64,000 nt of DNA from Micromonospora luteifusca (GTDB lineage Bacteria; Actinomycetota; Actinomycetes; Mycobacteriales; Micromonosporaceae): assembly GCF_016907275.1 (NCBI RefSeq), contig NZ_JAFBBP010000001.1, positions 620,001 through 684,000 of the forward strand, given 5' to 3'. The notes below the pieces were generated by a model. It saw only the letters and a list, made by a program, of their open reading frames with translations. It was not told the DNA's origin and did not search any database. Positions 43,438-51,594 of this stretch are shown here, piece after piece (within the stretch, counting starts at the first letter, position 1; every line of letters starts with the position of its first letter). The position numbers were made by a program, and so were the translations under genes.

Positions 43438-43456
43438 GGGCCCGGTTCAGCGACTG

Positions 43457-44569
43457 TCAGACCGGCGGCCAGGCATTGGCCAGCAGCTGACGGAAATGCG
43501 CCGGGAACCACTCTCCGAACGGCGGGGCGTCCGGCATCGCCCCGGTGTCGTACGAGGAACCGCGGGGCGGCAGGTAGTACGGGTCGCACAGAGGCTCGTA
43601 CGGTTGGCCTGAATTCGGGGTGCCACTCGCGCCGTCGGACTCGCCGGGCGGCTTGACCCACGCGTACGCGTCGATGCCCGGTTCCGGTTCGACGGCTGGT
43701 CGCTGGCCGAGGCCGGAGCCCTTCTGGTTGCACCAGTTGCCGACCCTGGCCCGCCGATCGATCCGGCTGCCGTCGACGTATGTGTTCACATCACCCGCGG
43801 TCGCCGGCCCGGCGGGTCGGGCCGGGCCGCCCCAGCCGTTGCGAGAGGTGTCGACGACTACGCCCACCTCCGGGGAGAAGCCCGCCCCCGTCAGCAGTTC
43901 GCGCAGGTGTTGCGCGTAGGGCACCTCGTCGACGAACGGGTTCCAGTCGACCCACCGGGACTGGTACACCGGCTGGCCGTTGACGACGTCGTCGGCGCGG
44001 AAGTACTCCTCGCGTAGAACGGAGTAGTTGGCGGTGTTGGCGACGAAGCCGTGCACGTTCGCCACCGTGCTGCCGGCGGTGCTCGCGGCCTCCAACAGCA
44101 AGGCGGTCAGCGGAGCGGAATCCTCCGGCCAGCCGACTTCGCCGTGGTGACTGATGTCCAGGTACGCGTAGACGTTCGGCACGGTGCCGAGCCGGGCCAG
44201 GGCGTACCCGATCCCCTGTTGGTAGGTGCCGCGCGCCTGCACCTCGTCGCAGGCCGGGGTGGCGGTGTACCGGGAGCCGGTGTTGGCGACAAGGTTGGGC
44301 AGCGAGTTCGGCTCGACGAAGGTGTCCAGCCAGACGGCGGTCGGCTGGCCGGCGACCGTGTCGCCGCCCGGCTCGGCGGCGGCCCGATCGGCCCACTCGG
44401 GATTGACGTAGACCTGGGCTCCGACGTACGGGTTGTCCACCCTGGGCGGCGGATCGGCGGCCTGCGCCGGCCCGCCGCCGGCGAGCACCCCCACGACGAG
44501 GACGGACACGGCGGTGGCGAGGACCGGTCGGACCCGGGCGGGTACGCGTCCTCGACCTGACATGGTCAT
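43457..44569 (-). CDS. GH6 cellobiohydrolase-like protein with internal deletion
   Basis: 370 residues. The signal peptide ends near AQAADPPP. Conserved GH6 blocks are clear: DNPYVGAQVYVNPEWADRAAAEPGG, QPTAVWLD, EPNSLPNLVANT, GYALARLGTVPNVYAYLDISHHGEVGWP, NTANYSVL, VVVDTSRNGWGG, DVNTYVDGSRIDRRARVGNWCNQ, DAYAWVKPPGESDG and FRQLLANAWPPV. Between QPTAVWLD (ending at residue 82) and VEPNSLPNL (from 85), about 80-90 residues present in other Cel6B-type enzymes are absent in frame. The missing part includes the YDLPxRDC strand with the catalytic acid. The protein therefore keeps the fold ends but probably cannot cleave cellulose normally. It may be a decaying gene or a repurposed cellulose binder. 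It carries no CBM. Confidence 0.85.
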   Translation of the reverse strand: MTMSGRGRVPARVRPVLATAVSVLVVGVLAGGGPAQAADPPPRVDNPYVGAQVYVNPEWADRAAAEPGGDTVAGQPTAVWLDTFVEPNSLPNLVANTGSRYTATPACDEVQARGTYQQGIGYALARLGTVPNVYAYLDISHHGEVGWPEDSAPLTALLLEAASTAGSTVANVHGFVANTANYSVLREEYFRADDVVNGQPVYQSRWVDWNPFVDEVPYAQHLRELLTGAGFSPEVGVVVDTSRNGWGGPARPAGPATAGDVNTYVDGSRIDRRARVGNWCNQKGSGLGQRPAVEPEPGIDAYAWVKPPGESDGASGTPNSGQPYEPLCDPYYLPPRGSSYDTGAMPDAPPFGEWFPAHFRQLLANAWPPV

Positions 44570-44670
44570 GGTGGTGACTCCCTCAGCTCCTGACCCGGCG
44601 GCAACGGTGGCCTGCGGCTACCGGCCCGGTCGCTCCGGCCGCACTGGCACCACGGCCGACGACCCTCCGC

Positions 44671-44700
44671 TATATATTGACATACTTCTATTTGAATCAA
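44671..44700 (-). promoter_or_regulatory. Promoter of the GH6-like gene
   Basis: Minus strand TTGATT (44695-44700), 18-bp AT-rich spacer, TATATA (44671-44676), about 100 bp before the start codon. Confidence 0.55.
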
Positions 44701-45121
44701 CGGGGCGAGCCGAACCGGGCGCGTCCCAGCGGGGCCGGCACGACTTGGAGGAGATTGATCGATCCACCAATTCCCGGGGTGTGGCGCAGCCCTTCCGCTG
44801 CCTTTACGGCGCGGTGAAGACCCACCACATCTTCGATAATCAATCCGCTGCCGTGCCGCCAATTCGCCGCCTCGGCGTACGGGCATGCACGACAGATAGG
44901 CGACTCGCACGGAGTTGGCATTCCGGCCACCCGGGGGATGCCACGCTGCCGCTGGGCGAATGCGATCGCTTCATCTAAATCTGCTGCTCAACGTCTCGAT
45001 ATATGGTCGGTACGACCACCGACGACGTGAATCAACTCTCATGTAAGCCGAATTTCCGAACCAATCGGCGCACCATTGCCTCCGGATACGGTCAGACGTC
45101 CCTGCGGGAAGGCAAAGCTCG
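44701..45121. other. AT-richer intergenic region without a supported gene
   Basis: Several short reading frames exist but none shows actinomycete codon bias or a recognisable domain. Base composition is visibly less GC-rich than the flanks. It serves as the leader/promoter zone of the flavoenzyme at 45122 and may mark an old insertion boundary. Confidence 0.4.
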
Positions 45122-46531
45122 ATGCACCCCATTCACAATCCAACCGACAACGGCACTCCGATCACGGAGGATGCCGCTGCACGGCTCACCGCCCAGACGG
45201 TCGGACCAGTACTACTCCCCGGTAACGAGCAGTACGACACCGAGTGCGCGTCGTACAACCTCGCCATTCCGCAGCAGCCGGCGCTCGTGGTCGGCGCCGC
45301 CAACGCCGCCGACGTGCAAGCCGCTGTCCGCTTCGCCGCCGAGCAGGGCCTACCGGTCGCGGTGCTCGCCACCGGTCACTCCGCGCTCCCCTCGGCCGGA
45401 GCCCTCCTGATCACCACCCGGCGGATGGACGCGGTCACCATCGACGCCGAGGCACGTACCGCCCGGATCGAGGCCGGCGTGCGGTGGCAACAGGTCGTCG
45501 ACGCGGCGGCCAAGCACGGGCTGGCGCCACTCAACGGAGCGGCCCCGACCGTCGGCGCAGTCGGCTACACGCTCGGCGGTGGATTGAGCCCGATCGGACG
45601 CACCTTCGGCTTCGCCGCCGACCACGTCCACCTGATCGAACTCGTCACCGCGGACGGCGAGCTGCGCACGGTGACCGCGACCGACGAGCCGGACCTGTTC
45701 TGGGCGCTGCGCGGCGGCAAGGGCAACTTCGGCGTGGTCACCGCGCTGGAATTCGCCCTTTTCCCGGTCAGCCAGATCTACGGCGGTGGCCTCTTCTTCC
45801 CGGGTGAGCAGGCGGCCGAGGTGCTGAAGGCGTGGGGACGCTGGACCGCCGGCGTGCCGGACGAGTTGACCTCGTCGGTTGCATTGCTGCAGTTGCCACC
45901 GGTCCCCGAGGTGCCCGAGCCACTCCGCGGCCGGCTGGTGGCGCACGTACGGATCGCCTACCTCGGTGCGGCGGAGGAGGGCGAGCGGCTGATCGCCCCG
46001 CTGCGCGCGGTCGCCCCGACACTGATCGACTCGGTGACCGAAATGCCGTACACCGCGGTCGGCTCGATCCATGCCGACCCGCCGACCCCGATCCCGTTCG
46101 TGGACCGCTCGGCGCTGCTACGGGAGTTCACCCCGGAACTGGTCGACACGATCATCACCCAGGCCGGCCCGGGCTCGGGCAGCCCGCTGACCGTTCTGGA
46201 GATCCGGCACCTCGGTGGGGCATTCGACCGCCGCCCGGAGCCAACGAACGCGATCGACCTGGGAGACGCCGCTTTCGCCTTCTACGCCGTCGCGGTCGGT
46301 GCCCCGGACCAGGCCGAGGCGTTCCAGGGTTACCTGACCCGCCTGATCCAGGCCATCCAGCCGTGGAGCACCGGCGGGCGGTTCGTCAACCTGCTGGGCG
46401 CCAGCGACGCCAATGCCGAAGGGGTCGCGGCGGCCTACCCGCCGAAGACGTACGAGCGACTGGCCGCGATCAAGCGCAGCTACGACCCGACCAACATCTT
46501 CCGCGTCAACCACAACATCATCCCCGCCTGA
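45122..46531 (+). CDS. FAD-linked oxidase of the berberine-bridge (BBE) type
   Basis: 469 residues. The FAD_binding_4 domain (about 45-190) includes VAVLATGHSALPS, whose His is the usual 8-alpha-histidyl FAD attachment site, and GYTLGGGLSPIGRTFGFAADHV; the Cys used by bicovalent enzymes in the latter loop is absent. The substrate domain ends in the BBE motif YDPTNIFRVNHNI. Such oxidases act on sugars, alcohols or natural-product intermediates with oxygen as acceptor. No signal peptide is seen. It is monocistronic after an AT-richer gap. A strong stem-loop separates it from the convergent TetR gene. Confidence 0.9.
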   Translation: MHPIHNPTDNGTPITEDAAARLTAQTVGPVLLPGNEQYDTECASYNLAIPQQPALVVGAANAADVQAAVRFAAEQGLPVAVLATGHSALPSAGALLITTRRMDAVTIDAEARTARIEAGVRWQQVVDAAAKHGLAPLNGAAPTVGAVGYTLGGGLSPIGRTFGFAADHVHLIELVTADGELRTVTATDEPDLFWALRGGKGNFGVVTALEFALFPVSQIYGGGLFFPGEQAAEVLKAWGRWTAGVPDELTSSVALLQLPPVPEVPEPLRGRLVAHVRIAYLGAAEEGERLIAPLRAVAPTLIDSVTEMPYTAVGSIHADPPTPIPFVDRSALLREFTPELVDTIITQAGPGSGSPLTVLEIRHLGGAFDRRPEPTNAIDLGDAAFAFYAVAVGAPDQAEAFQGYLTRLIQAIQPWSTGGRFVNLLGASDANAEGVAAAYPPKTYERLAAIKRSYDPTNIFRVNHNIIPA

Positions 46532-46545
46532 ACGAGTAGGGCCGA

Positions 46546-46600
46546 GCCGGGTAGCGGGCACGTCGGGAAACAGCACCTCCTCGACGTGCCGCCGCCCGGC
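46546..46600. terminator. Long interrupted stem-loop between convergent genes
   Basis: Inner arms GGCACGTCG (46557-46565) and CGACGTGCC (46582-46590) and outer arms GCCGGG/CCCGGC form an extended hairpin, suited to bidirectional termination. Confidence 0.6.
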
Positions 46601-46656
46601 ATCGGCCGCGCTCGGCTCTCGCGCGGCCCCACCCGCCGGCCCGACTTCTCGATCGC

Positions 46657-47421
46657 TCAGGTCTGCGCGGCCGGCGGTCCAATTCGGACGGCCACGCCGT
46701 CGAGGATCAGGTCCAGCCCGAGCGTGAAGTCCGCGTCGGCGATCGTCGCATCGGGAGTGTCCGACGGCGGCGCCTCGAACAGCGTCGAGGAGAACAGCCG
46801 GGCAGTCTCGGGGAAGCGCTCGGGCTCGACGAGCCGTGCCAACGCACGGCCGTAGTCGCGCTCGGCGTCGGCCTGTCCCTGGCCTTCGGCCCTGCCCTCG
46901 GCAAGGTCGCTGTACTGCCGCACCGACTGCGTGACGTAGCCGCTGATCAGCGACAGGACGCCGATCTTGTGCGCCCAGTCGAGGGGGGTCCGGGACAGGA
47001 CCGCCAGCCCGGTCTCCATCCAGGCGATCTGGTTCGGCCCGGACGGCGGCCCGGAGGTGGGCACGCGCGTCAGCCACGGCCGACGTTGGAGCACCGCGCG
47101 ATGCTCGAAGGCCCAGCCGCGCAGCCCGTGGCGCCAGTCCTCGGTGGGGATCGTTGGTGGCACGCCCAGGGCGGCGTCGGCCATCAGTTCGAGCAGTTCG
47201 TCCTTGGATCCGACGTACCGGTAGAGCGACATGCCGGTGACGCCGAGGTTCTTCGCAACCTTGGGAAGGGTCACGCCGCCGAGCCCGTCGCGGTCGGCGA
47301 TCTCCACCGACGCGGCGACGACGCGGTGGACGTCGAGGGCCGCCGGCCGCCCGAGGCGCGAGGTCTCCGACCTGCCCCACAGCCTGCGCAGCCGAGCCGG
47401 AATGAAGTCCTCGCTGGTCAT
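46657..47421 (-). CDS. TetR-family regulator (TetR_C_1 type)
   Basis: 254 residues. A non-conserved N-terminal arm (about 1-28) precedes the helix-turn-helix DVHRVVAASVEIADRDGLGGVTLPKVAKNLGVTGMSLYRYVGSKDELLELMADAAL. The ligand domain has the TetR_C_1 pattern (WRHGLRGWAFEHRAVLQRRPWL, GYVTQSVRQY). The gene is divergent from a DUF418 membrane protein across 110 bp containing a perfect 9-bp-arm dyad, its likely operator. It probably represses both genes until a small ligand binds. Confidence 0.92.
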   Translation of the reverse strand: MTSEDFIPARLRRLWGRSETSRLGRPAALDVHRVVAASVEIADRDGLGGVTLPKVAKNLGVTGMSLYRYVGSKDELLELMADAALGVPPTIPTEDWRHGLRGWAFEHRAVLQRRPWLTRVPTSGPPSGPNQIAWMETGLAVLSRTPLDWAHKIGVLSLISGYVTQSVRQYSDLAEGRAEGQGQADAERDYGRALARLVEPERFPETARLFSSTLFEAPPSDTPDATIADADFTLGLDLILDGVAVRIGPPAAQT

Positions 47422-47471
47422 GGCCCCCTCGTTCGCCTACCGAGAAACAGGCACCATCATGTCAGACAGCA

Positions 47472-47506
47472 TTAGTTTGTCTGTGATACTTTCTCAAACA
47501 AACTAA
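47472..47506. promoter_or_regulatory. TetR operator candidate
   Basis: TTAGTTTGT and ACAAACTAA are perfect inverted arms separated by 17 bp. A second overlapping dyad CAGACA/TGTCTG lies at 47464-47483. GATACT (47485-47490) in the spacer could be the -10 of the plus-strand gene. Confidence 0.65.
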
Positions 47507-47531
47507 AGCAGATTTCGGGGAGAGGGCGACC

Positions 47532-48731
47532 ATGAGCGTTGAGACGGCACCACGGCGGACATCGAGAGGGCCGGTCCTGCGCGCCGAACGCGCCCTCGCG
47601 CCGGATCTGACCCGGGGAGCGATGTTGCTGATCATCGCCCTGGCCAACGTCGCCGGGGTCGTCTTCGCCGGCGAGCCCGGCCTGGATGCCACACCGGCAG
47701 GCATCGACCGCGGCATCAACTTCCTGCTCTTCGAGCTCGTCCACGCACGCGGCTACCCGGTCTTCGCCGTGATGTTCGGCTACGGACTGGTCCAGCTCGC
47801 CCGACGCCAGGACGCCGCCGGCGCCACACCCCGGCAGGTCCGCTCGGTGCTGTTGCGCCGCAACCTCTGGCTCGTCGCCTTCGGGTTCGCACATGCCGCG
47901 CTGCTGTACTACGGCGACTTCCTCGGCGCGTACGGCATCGTCGGGGTCGTGATGACCGTCCTGCTGCTGCGCCGCGGTGAGAAGCTCCACCGGATCGTCC
48001 TGGTGCTCTGGGCGCTGATGGCGGTCGAGGTCCTGATCCTCGGCGCCATCGTCGCGAGCACCATCGCGGGTTCAGGCGGATCCGCACCGCTTCCGGCAGG
48101 CCGTGTCGATTCCCTCGCCGCGTCCGGCTACCTCGCATCCGTCGCGGATCGTCTCGGCGAATGGCCGATGCACACGCTGACCGTCGTGCCCTTCATCGTC
48201 ATCGCCTGGCTGGGCATGTGGGCCGCCCGCCGCCGCGTCCTGGAGGAGCTGGCCCGGCATCGGACGCTGCTCAGGTGGACCGCCGCCCTGGGGCTCGGCG
48301 TCGCCGTCGCCGGAGGTCTGCCGGCCGCCCTGATGAGCGCCGGGTGGCTGCACGTCGACAAGCCGACCGCCAGCCTGATCCTCATGCTCCACGGTGCCAG
48401 CGGAATGTTCGCCGGTCCGGGCTACGCCGCGCTCTTCGGCCTGTTCGCCCTGCGGGTGACCCGGCCCGGCCCCATCGTCGGTGCGCTCAGCGCCCTCGGC
48501 CAACGTTCCCTGTCCGGATATCTGTTCCAGTCGGTGGCGTGGCTTCTCCTCCTGGCACCCTTCACGCTCGCCCTGGGCCAGCGCCTCGGCAGCCCCACGG
48601 TGACCGGTGTGCTCATCGCGGTCACCGTCTGGCTGGCAACCGTGCTGATCGCCAGCCTGCTCGACAGGCGCGGGCAGGGCGGGCCGGCCGAGATCGTCCT
48701 GCGCCGGCTGACCTACCGGCCGCGAAGCTAG
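47532..48731 (+). CDS. DUF418-domain membrane protein
   Basis: 399 residues with about nine to ten transmembrane helices. The N-terminus RAERALAPDLTRGAMLLIIALANV and the C-terminal DUF418 region (GALSALGQRSLSGYLFQSVAWLLLL) identify the family, which is related to acyltransferase-3-like membrane enzymes and transport-associated proteins. Function is unknown; a role in envelope modification or small-molecule export is often proposed. ATG 47532 follows GGGGAGAGG. It is divergent from, and probably controlled by, the TetR regulator. Confidence 0.88.
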   Translation: MSVETAPRRTSRGPVLRAERALAPDLTRGAMLLIIALANVAGVVFAGEPGLDATPAGIDRGINFLLFELVHARGYPVFAVMFGYGLVQLARRQDAAGATPRQVRSVLLRRNLWLVAFGFAHAALLYYGDFLGAYGIVGVVMTVLLLRRGEKLHRIVLVLWALMAVEVLILGAIVASTIAGSGGSAPLPAGRVDSLAASGYLASVADRLGEWPMHTLTVVPFIVIAWLGMWAARRRVLEELARHRTLLRWTAALGLGVAVAGGLPAALMSAGWLHVDKPTASLILMLHGASGMFAGPGYAALFGLFALRVTRPGPIVGALSALGQRSLSGYLFQSVAWLLLLAPFTLALGQRLGSPTVTGVLIAVTVWLATVLIASLLDRRGQGGPAEIVLRRLTYRPRS

Positions 48732-48788
48732 GACTGCTCCCCTACCGCGCAGAGTCGTCGCGGAAGCCCGTCGACAGTCGGAGATGGC

Positions 48789-48823
48789 CAGGGGTGTGAC
48801 ACGGCTACCGGGTCACACCCCTG
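48789..48823. terminator. Bidirectional terminator
   Basis: CAGGGGTGTGA and TCACACCCCTG form an 11-bp stem with a 13-base loop between convergent genes. Confidence 0.75.
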
Positions 48824-48884
48824 ACGCATCTACCAGGACACGTCAGTTCGCGGCTGACGGGCCTCCATCCGTGATCTCGATGGC

Positions 48885-50141
48885 TCAGCAGCCGATCCGG
48901 CTGGACCCGACCGCGACATCGTCGTACCAGAGGGTGTCGGACCCGCCACCGTAGCTCTCCCAGCCCAGCTTCAGGTCGGTGAGCTGCGGCCGCCAGGTGC
49001 GGTTGTACCACTGGCCGTCGATGTCGTGCGTCGGTACGCCGTCCGCGGTCAGCCCGGTGATGGCAGTGCCGTCCAGCCAGGTACGCAGCTGACCGGCCGC
49101 GCCATCCACCATGAACTCCAGACAGGACCAGCGATTGGTGGGCAGTGGCACGCTCTGCGCCACCCCGGCGGGACTCTGCTCGGGCAGAGTCGCGTCGTCG
49201 GAGGCGCGGTTCCACTGCAGGGCGCCGTTCTGGCCGCCCAGGCGCAGGTCCTTGTTGCCGTCGCCGGAGTCGGTCATCGCCATCATCGTGGTGTGATCGG
49301 TGGGCTGGGCGGTGGTGTGCCGAACCCAGATCCGGCCGTACCGGACACTGCCCAGGCCGCTGAGGTTCTTCGTGGACCTGATAAAGACGTGGTTGCAGTA
49401 GCCGGCGGCACCGTTGATCCGGACCGCCCGGCTGCCGCTGTGCGTGGTGGCCGTGTCGATGCTGGCCGTGCCGGCGCCGGAACAGTCCGGGTTCACCACC
49501 GTCCAGTCGCCGGACGGCGTCGAGCCGGTCTGGTTCTCGAAGCCGTCACAGAGCACCGCCCCGGCACACCCGCTCGGCGGACCAGTGGTCGGCGGAGCGG
49601 TGGTTGGCGGCGCGGTAGTCGGCGGAGCGGTAGTCGGCGGAGCGGTAGTCGGCGGCGCGGTAGTCGGCGGAGCGGTAGTCGGCGGCGCGGTAGTCGGCGG
49701 CGCGGTGGTCGGGGTCGGGCCGGCGCCGTTGCACGGTACGCCGTTCAGGCTGAACCCGGTCGGCACGCCGCCGCTGGAGCCGAACGTGCCCTGCACGCCG
49801 AACTCGGTGGAGCCGCCGGCCGGGATGCTGCCGTTGTACGACGCGTTGCGGGCGGTCACCGCCGATCCGGACTGGCTGACCGTCGCGTTCCAGCCGTTCG
49901 TGACGCGCTCGTCCCCGGCGTACGTCCAGGTGACGGTCCAACTGGAGACGGCGGTGTCGCCGGGGGCGACCTTGATGTTGGCGGTGAATCCGCCGGGCCA
50001 CTGGTTGGGCGTGTAGTCGACCCGGCAGCCCTGAGCGGCCGCGGCCGGACCGGTGAGCAGGGCTGTGCCGGTCGCGGTCACGGCGGCCAGCGCGGCGACG
50101 ATCGCGAGGATCGAGGCGGGGCGGGCACGGAGAATCGTCAT
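48885..50141 (-). CDS. Secreted CBM2 - PTT linker - Cip1-like domain protein
   Basis: 418 residues. The signal peptide (ASILAIVAALAAVTATGTALLTGPAAAA) is followed by a CBM2 cellulose-binding module (about 37-140; CRVDYTPNQWPGGFTANI, WTVTWTY, NGWNATVSQSG, FSLNGVPC). A linker of about nine PTTAP repeats follows, then a domain of about 215 residues (CDGFENQTGSTPSGDWTVV, YCNHVFIRST, GRIWVRHTTAQP, DLRLGGQNGALQWNRASDDATLPEQSP, LGWESYGGGSDTLWYDDVAVG). This last domain resembles, from memory, the Cip1 domain of Trichoderma and its actinobacterial homologues, some of which are glucuronan lyases. It likely assists plant-cell-wall breakdown. ATG 50141 is the start of the signal peptide. Confidence 0.87.
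   Translation of the reverse strand: MTILRARPASILAIVAALAAVTATGTALLTGPAAAAQGCRVDYTPNQWPGGFTANIKVAPGDTAVSSWTVTWTYAGDERVTNGWNATVSQSGSAVTARNASYNGSIPAGGSTEFGVQGTFGSSGGVPTGFSLNGVPCNGAGPTPTTAPPTTAPPTTAPPTTAPPTTAPPTTAPPTTAPPTTAPPTTGPPSGCAGAVLCDGFENQTGSTPSGDWTVVNPDCSGAGTASIDTATTHSGSRAVRINGAAGYCNHVFIRSTKNLSGLGSVRYGRIWVRHTTAQPTDHTTMMAMTDSGDGNKDLRLGGQNGALQWNRASDDATLPEQSPAGVAQSVPLPTNRWSCLEFMVDGAAGQLRTWLDGTAITGLTADGVPTHDIDGQWYNRTWRPQLTDLKLGWESYGGGSDTLWYDDVAVGSSRIGC
49584..49712. repeat. 15-bp coding tandem repeat (PTTAP linker)
   Basis: About nine copies of the unit GGCGGAGCGGTAGTC (plus-strand reading) with A/C and A/G variation at third positions. It encodes the PTTAP hinge between the CBM2 and catalytic-type domain and is likely to vary in copy number. 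Confidence 0.9.
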
Positions 50142-50346
50142 GGAGGGTCCTTCTGTCATCGAGCTGGACGGAGTCGGCGCGGCGGCGCGCGTCCTGGGAC
50201 GGACGCAGCACGACAACGCGCCCTGGGTGTGGTGCGGCGGTGCGCCACAGCGACTGGTCGGTGCGTACGACCGACGTGCCCGGCTCGGGGTGGACCTGTC
50301 AGCCGCCGACGGCCCGGTCGCCCGGACCCCGGCGGCGCCCAACCTC

Positions 50347-50382
50347 AATCTATTTACCGACGCCTATCTAATCAAGCGTCGG
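50347..50382 (-). promoter_or_regulatory. Promoter of the CBM2 gene with overlapping dyad
   Basis: Minus strand TTGATT (50370-50375), 17-bp spacer, TAGATT (50347-50352). CCGACGC (50357-50363) and GCGTCGG (50376-50382) form an inverted repeat across the -35 and spacer, a likely operator. A leader of about 200 bases follows. Nothing else supported was seen in 50142-50577. Confidence 0.6.
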
Positions 50383-50577
50383 CGTTCCTGGTGGGATCGA
50401 GCGCAGCGGCCAGCACCCCGGTTACGGTGATCGTGCGTATCCTCGACAGGCCACCGGGACGATGCCCCAGCCGCCTCCGACCCCGGTGTCTCCTCCGGCA
50501 GCTGCGACGGTGGCGGTCGGCGGTGGCGGTCGGCGGGGTCATCTGTGCCCCTGGGAGCGGGGGAAGGCGGTCCACCC

Positions 50578-51594
50578 ATGTTCAACACCGCGCGCCTGCA
50601 GGTCGTGCTGGAGATCGCCCGGCACGGGACCATCGTCGCCGCGGCCGAGCAGCTTCGACTCAGTCCGTCCGCCGTCTCCCACCAGCTCGCCACCCTGGAG
50701 CAGGAGGCCGGCGTGGCCCTGGTGGACCGGGGGCCGCGGAGCCTGCGGCTCACCGTGGCGGGCCAGCGCCTGGCCGACTACGCGCAGCAGATCATGGATC
50801 TGATGTCGGTGGCCCGCGACGAGTTGTCCGCCCACGGGGAGGGCCGGCGGGGTCTGCTGCGGATCGGCTTCTTCGCCACCGCCGGCACGGAGCTGCTGCC
50901 GCGTGCCCTGTCCAGCTTCACCGCCGACCACCCGCAGGTCGAGTTGGCGTTGATCCTGGGGCAGCCGTCGGACCTGCTCCCCCGCCTCAACCAGGGCGAG
51001 CTTGACCTCGTGGTGGTGTTCGACCATCCGCTGAGTCCCACCCCGGAGATATCCTCCGCGAAGGTCTCGTCGCTGATGGTCGATCCACAACTGGTGGTCC
51101 TCCCGGCCGGACACCCACTCGCCGGGCGCCGGCTGCGGCTCACCGACCTTGCCGACGAGCCCTGGATCACCACCCTTGGCGTGCAGGGCGAGGTCTCCGT
51201 GCTGGAGTTGGCGGCACGCGCCGAGGGTTTCCAACCGCGGATCCGCTGCCGCAGCGATCACTACGAGGTGGTGCTGGGCCTGGTCCGGGCCGGTGTCGGC
51301 GTCGCGTTGGTGCCCTCGCTGGGTCTGCGTGACCCCGGCGAGGTGGCGGTCCAGCCGCTCGCCCACGCCAACCTGCACCGGGAGATCGGGGTGGCGCTGC
51401 GCCCCGGAAACCCGAACCCGGTGGTCGGCAGCTTCGTGGACCGGTTGACCGACGCCGCGTCGGGGCTCAGTCAGGAACTGGTGGAGCGCTGGCCGTGGGT
51501 GCGGGCAAGCCGGTCGACGGTCGTGCCCCACCGCCGTAGCTCCCCCACCGCCGCCCGCTCCGCGCCGGACGGGAACGCCGCGACGACGGCGTAG
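50578..51594 (+). CDS. LysR-family transcriptional regulator
   Basis: 338 residues. The N-terminal winged HTH is RLQVVLEIARHGTIVAAAEQLRLSPSAVSHQLATLEQEAGVALVDRGPRSLRLTVAG. The periplasmic-binding-like effector domain (about 95-300) follows (LLRIGFFATAGTELLPRALSSF). The Thr-Pro/Arg-rich last 25 residues are unconserved and lie in the region that overlaps the convergent serine hydrolase by 124 bp. The ATG at 50578 has GGGGGAAGG upstream. By position it may regulate the D-amino-acid operon or the CBM2 gene; no dyad next to its own start decides this. Confidence 0.92.
   Translation: MFNTARLQVVLEIARHGTIVAAAEQLRLSPSAVSHQLATLEQEAGVALVDRGPRSLRLTVAGQRLADYAQQIMDLMSVARDELSAHGEGRRGLLRIGFFATAGTELLPRALSSFTADHPQVELALILGQPSDLLPRLNQGELDLVVVFDHPLSPTPEISSAKVSSLMVDPQLVVLPAGHPLAGRRLRLTDLADEPWITTLGVQGEVSVLELAARAEGFQPRIRCRSDHYEVVLGLVRAGVGVALVPSLGLRDPGEVAVQPLAHANLHREIGVALRPGNPNPVVGSFVDRLTDAASGLSQELVERWPWVRASRSTVVPHRRSSPTAARSAPDGNAATTA

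Noticed and set aside
44697..44930. 77-codon minus-strand frame with CxxxxCxxC-like start
   Set aside because: Atypical codon use, no Shine-Dalgarno and no family resemblance; kept as an AT-richer gap.
49584..49712. Short regular repeats that could suggest a CRISPR array
   Set aside because: 15-bp units without spacers, in frame, encoding a PTTAP linker.
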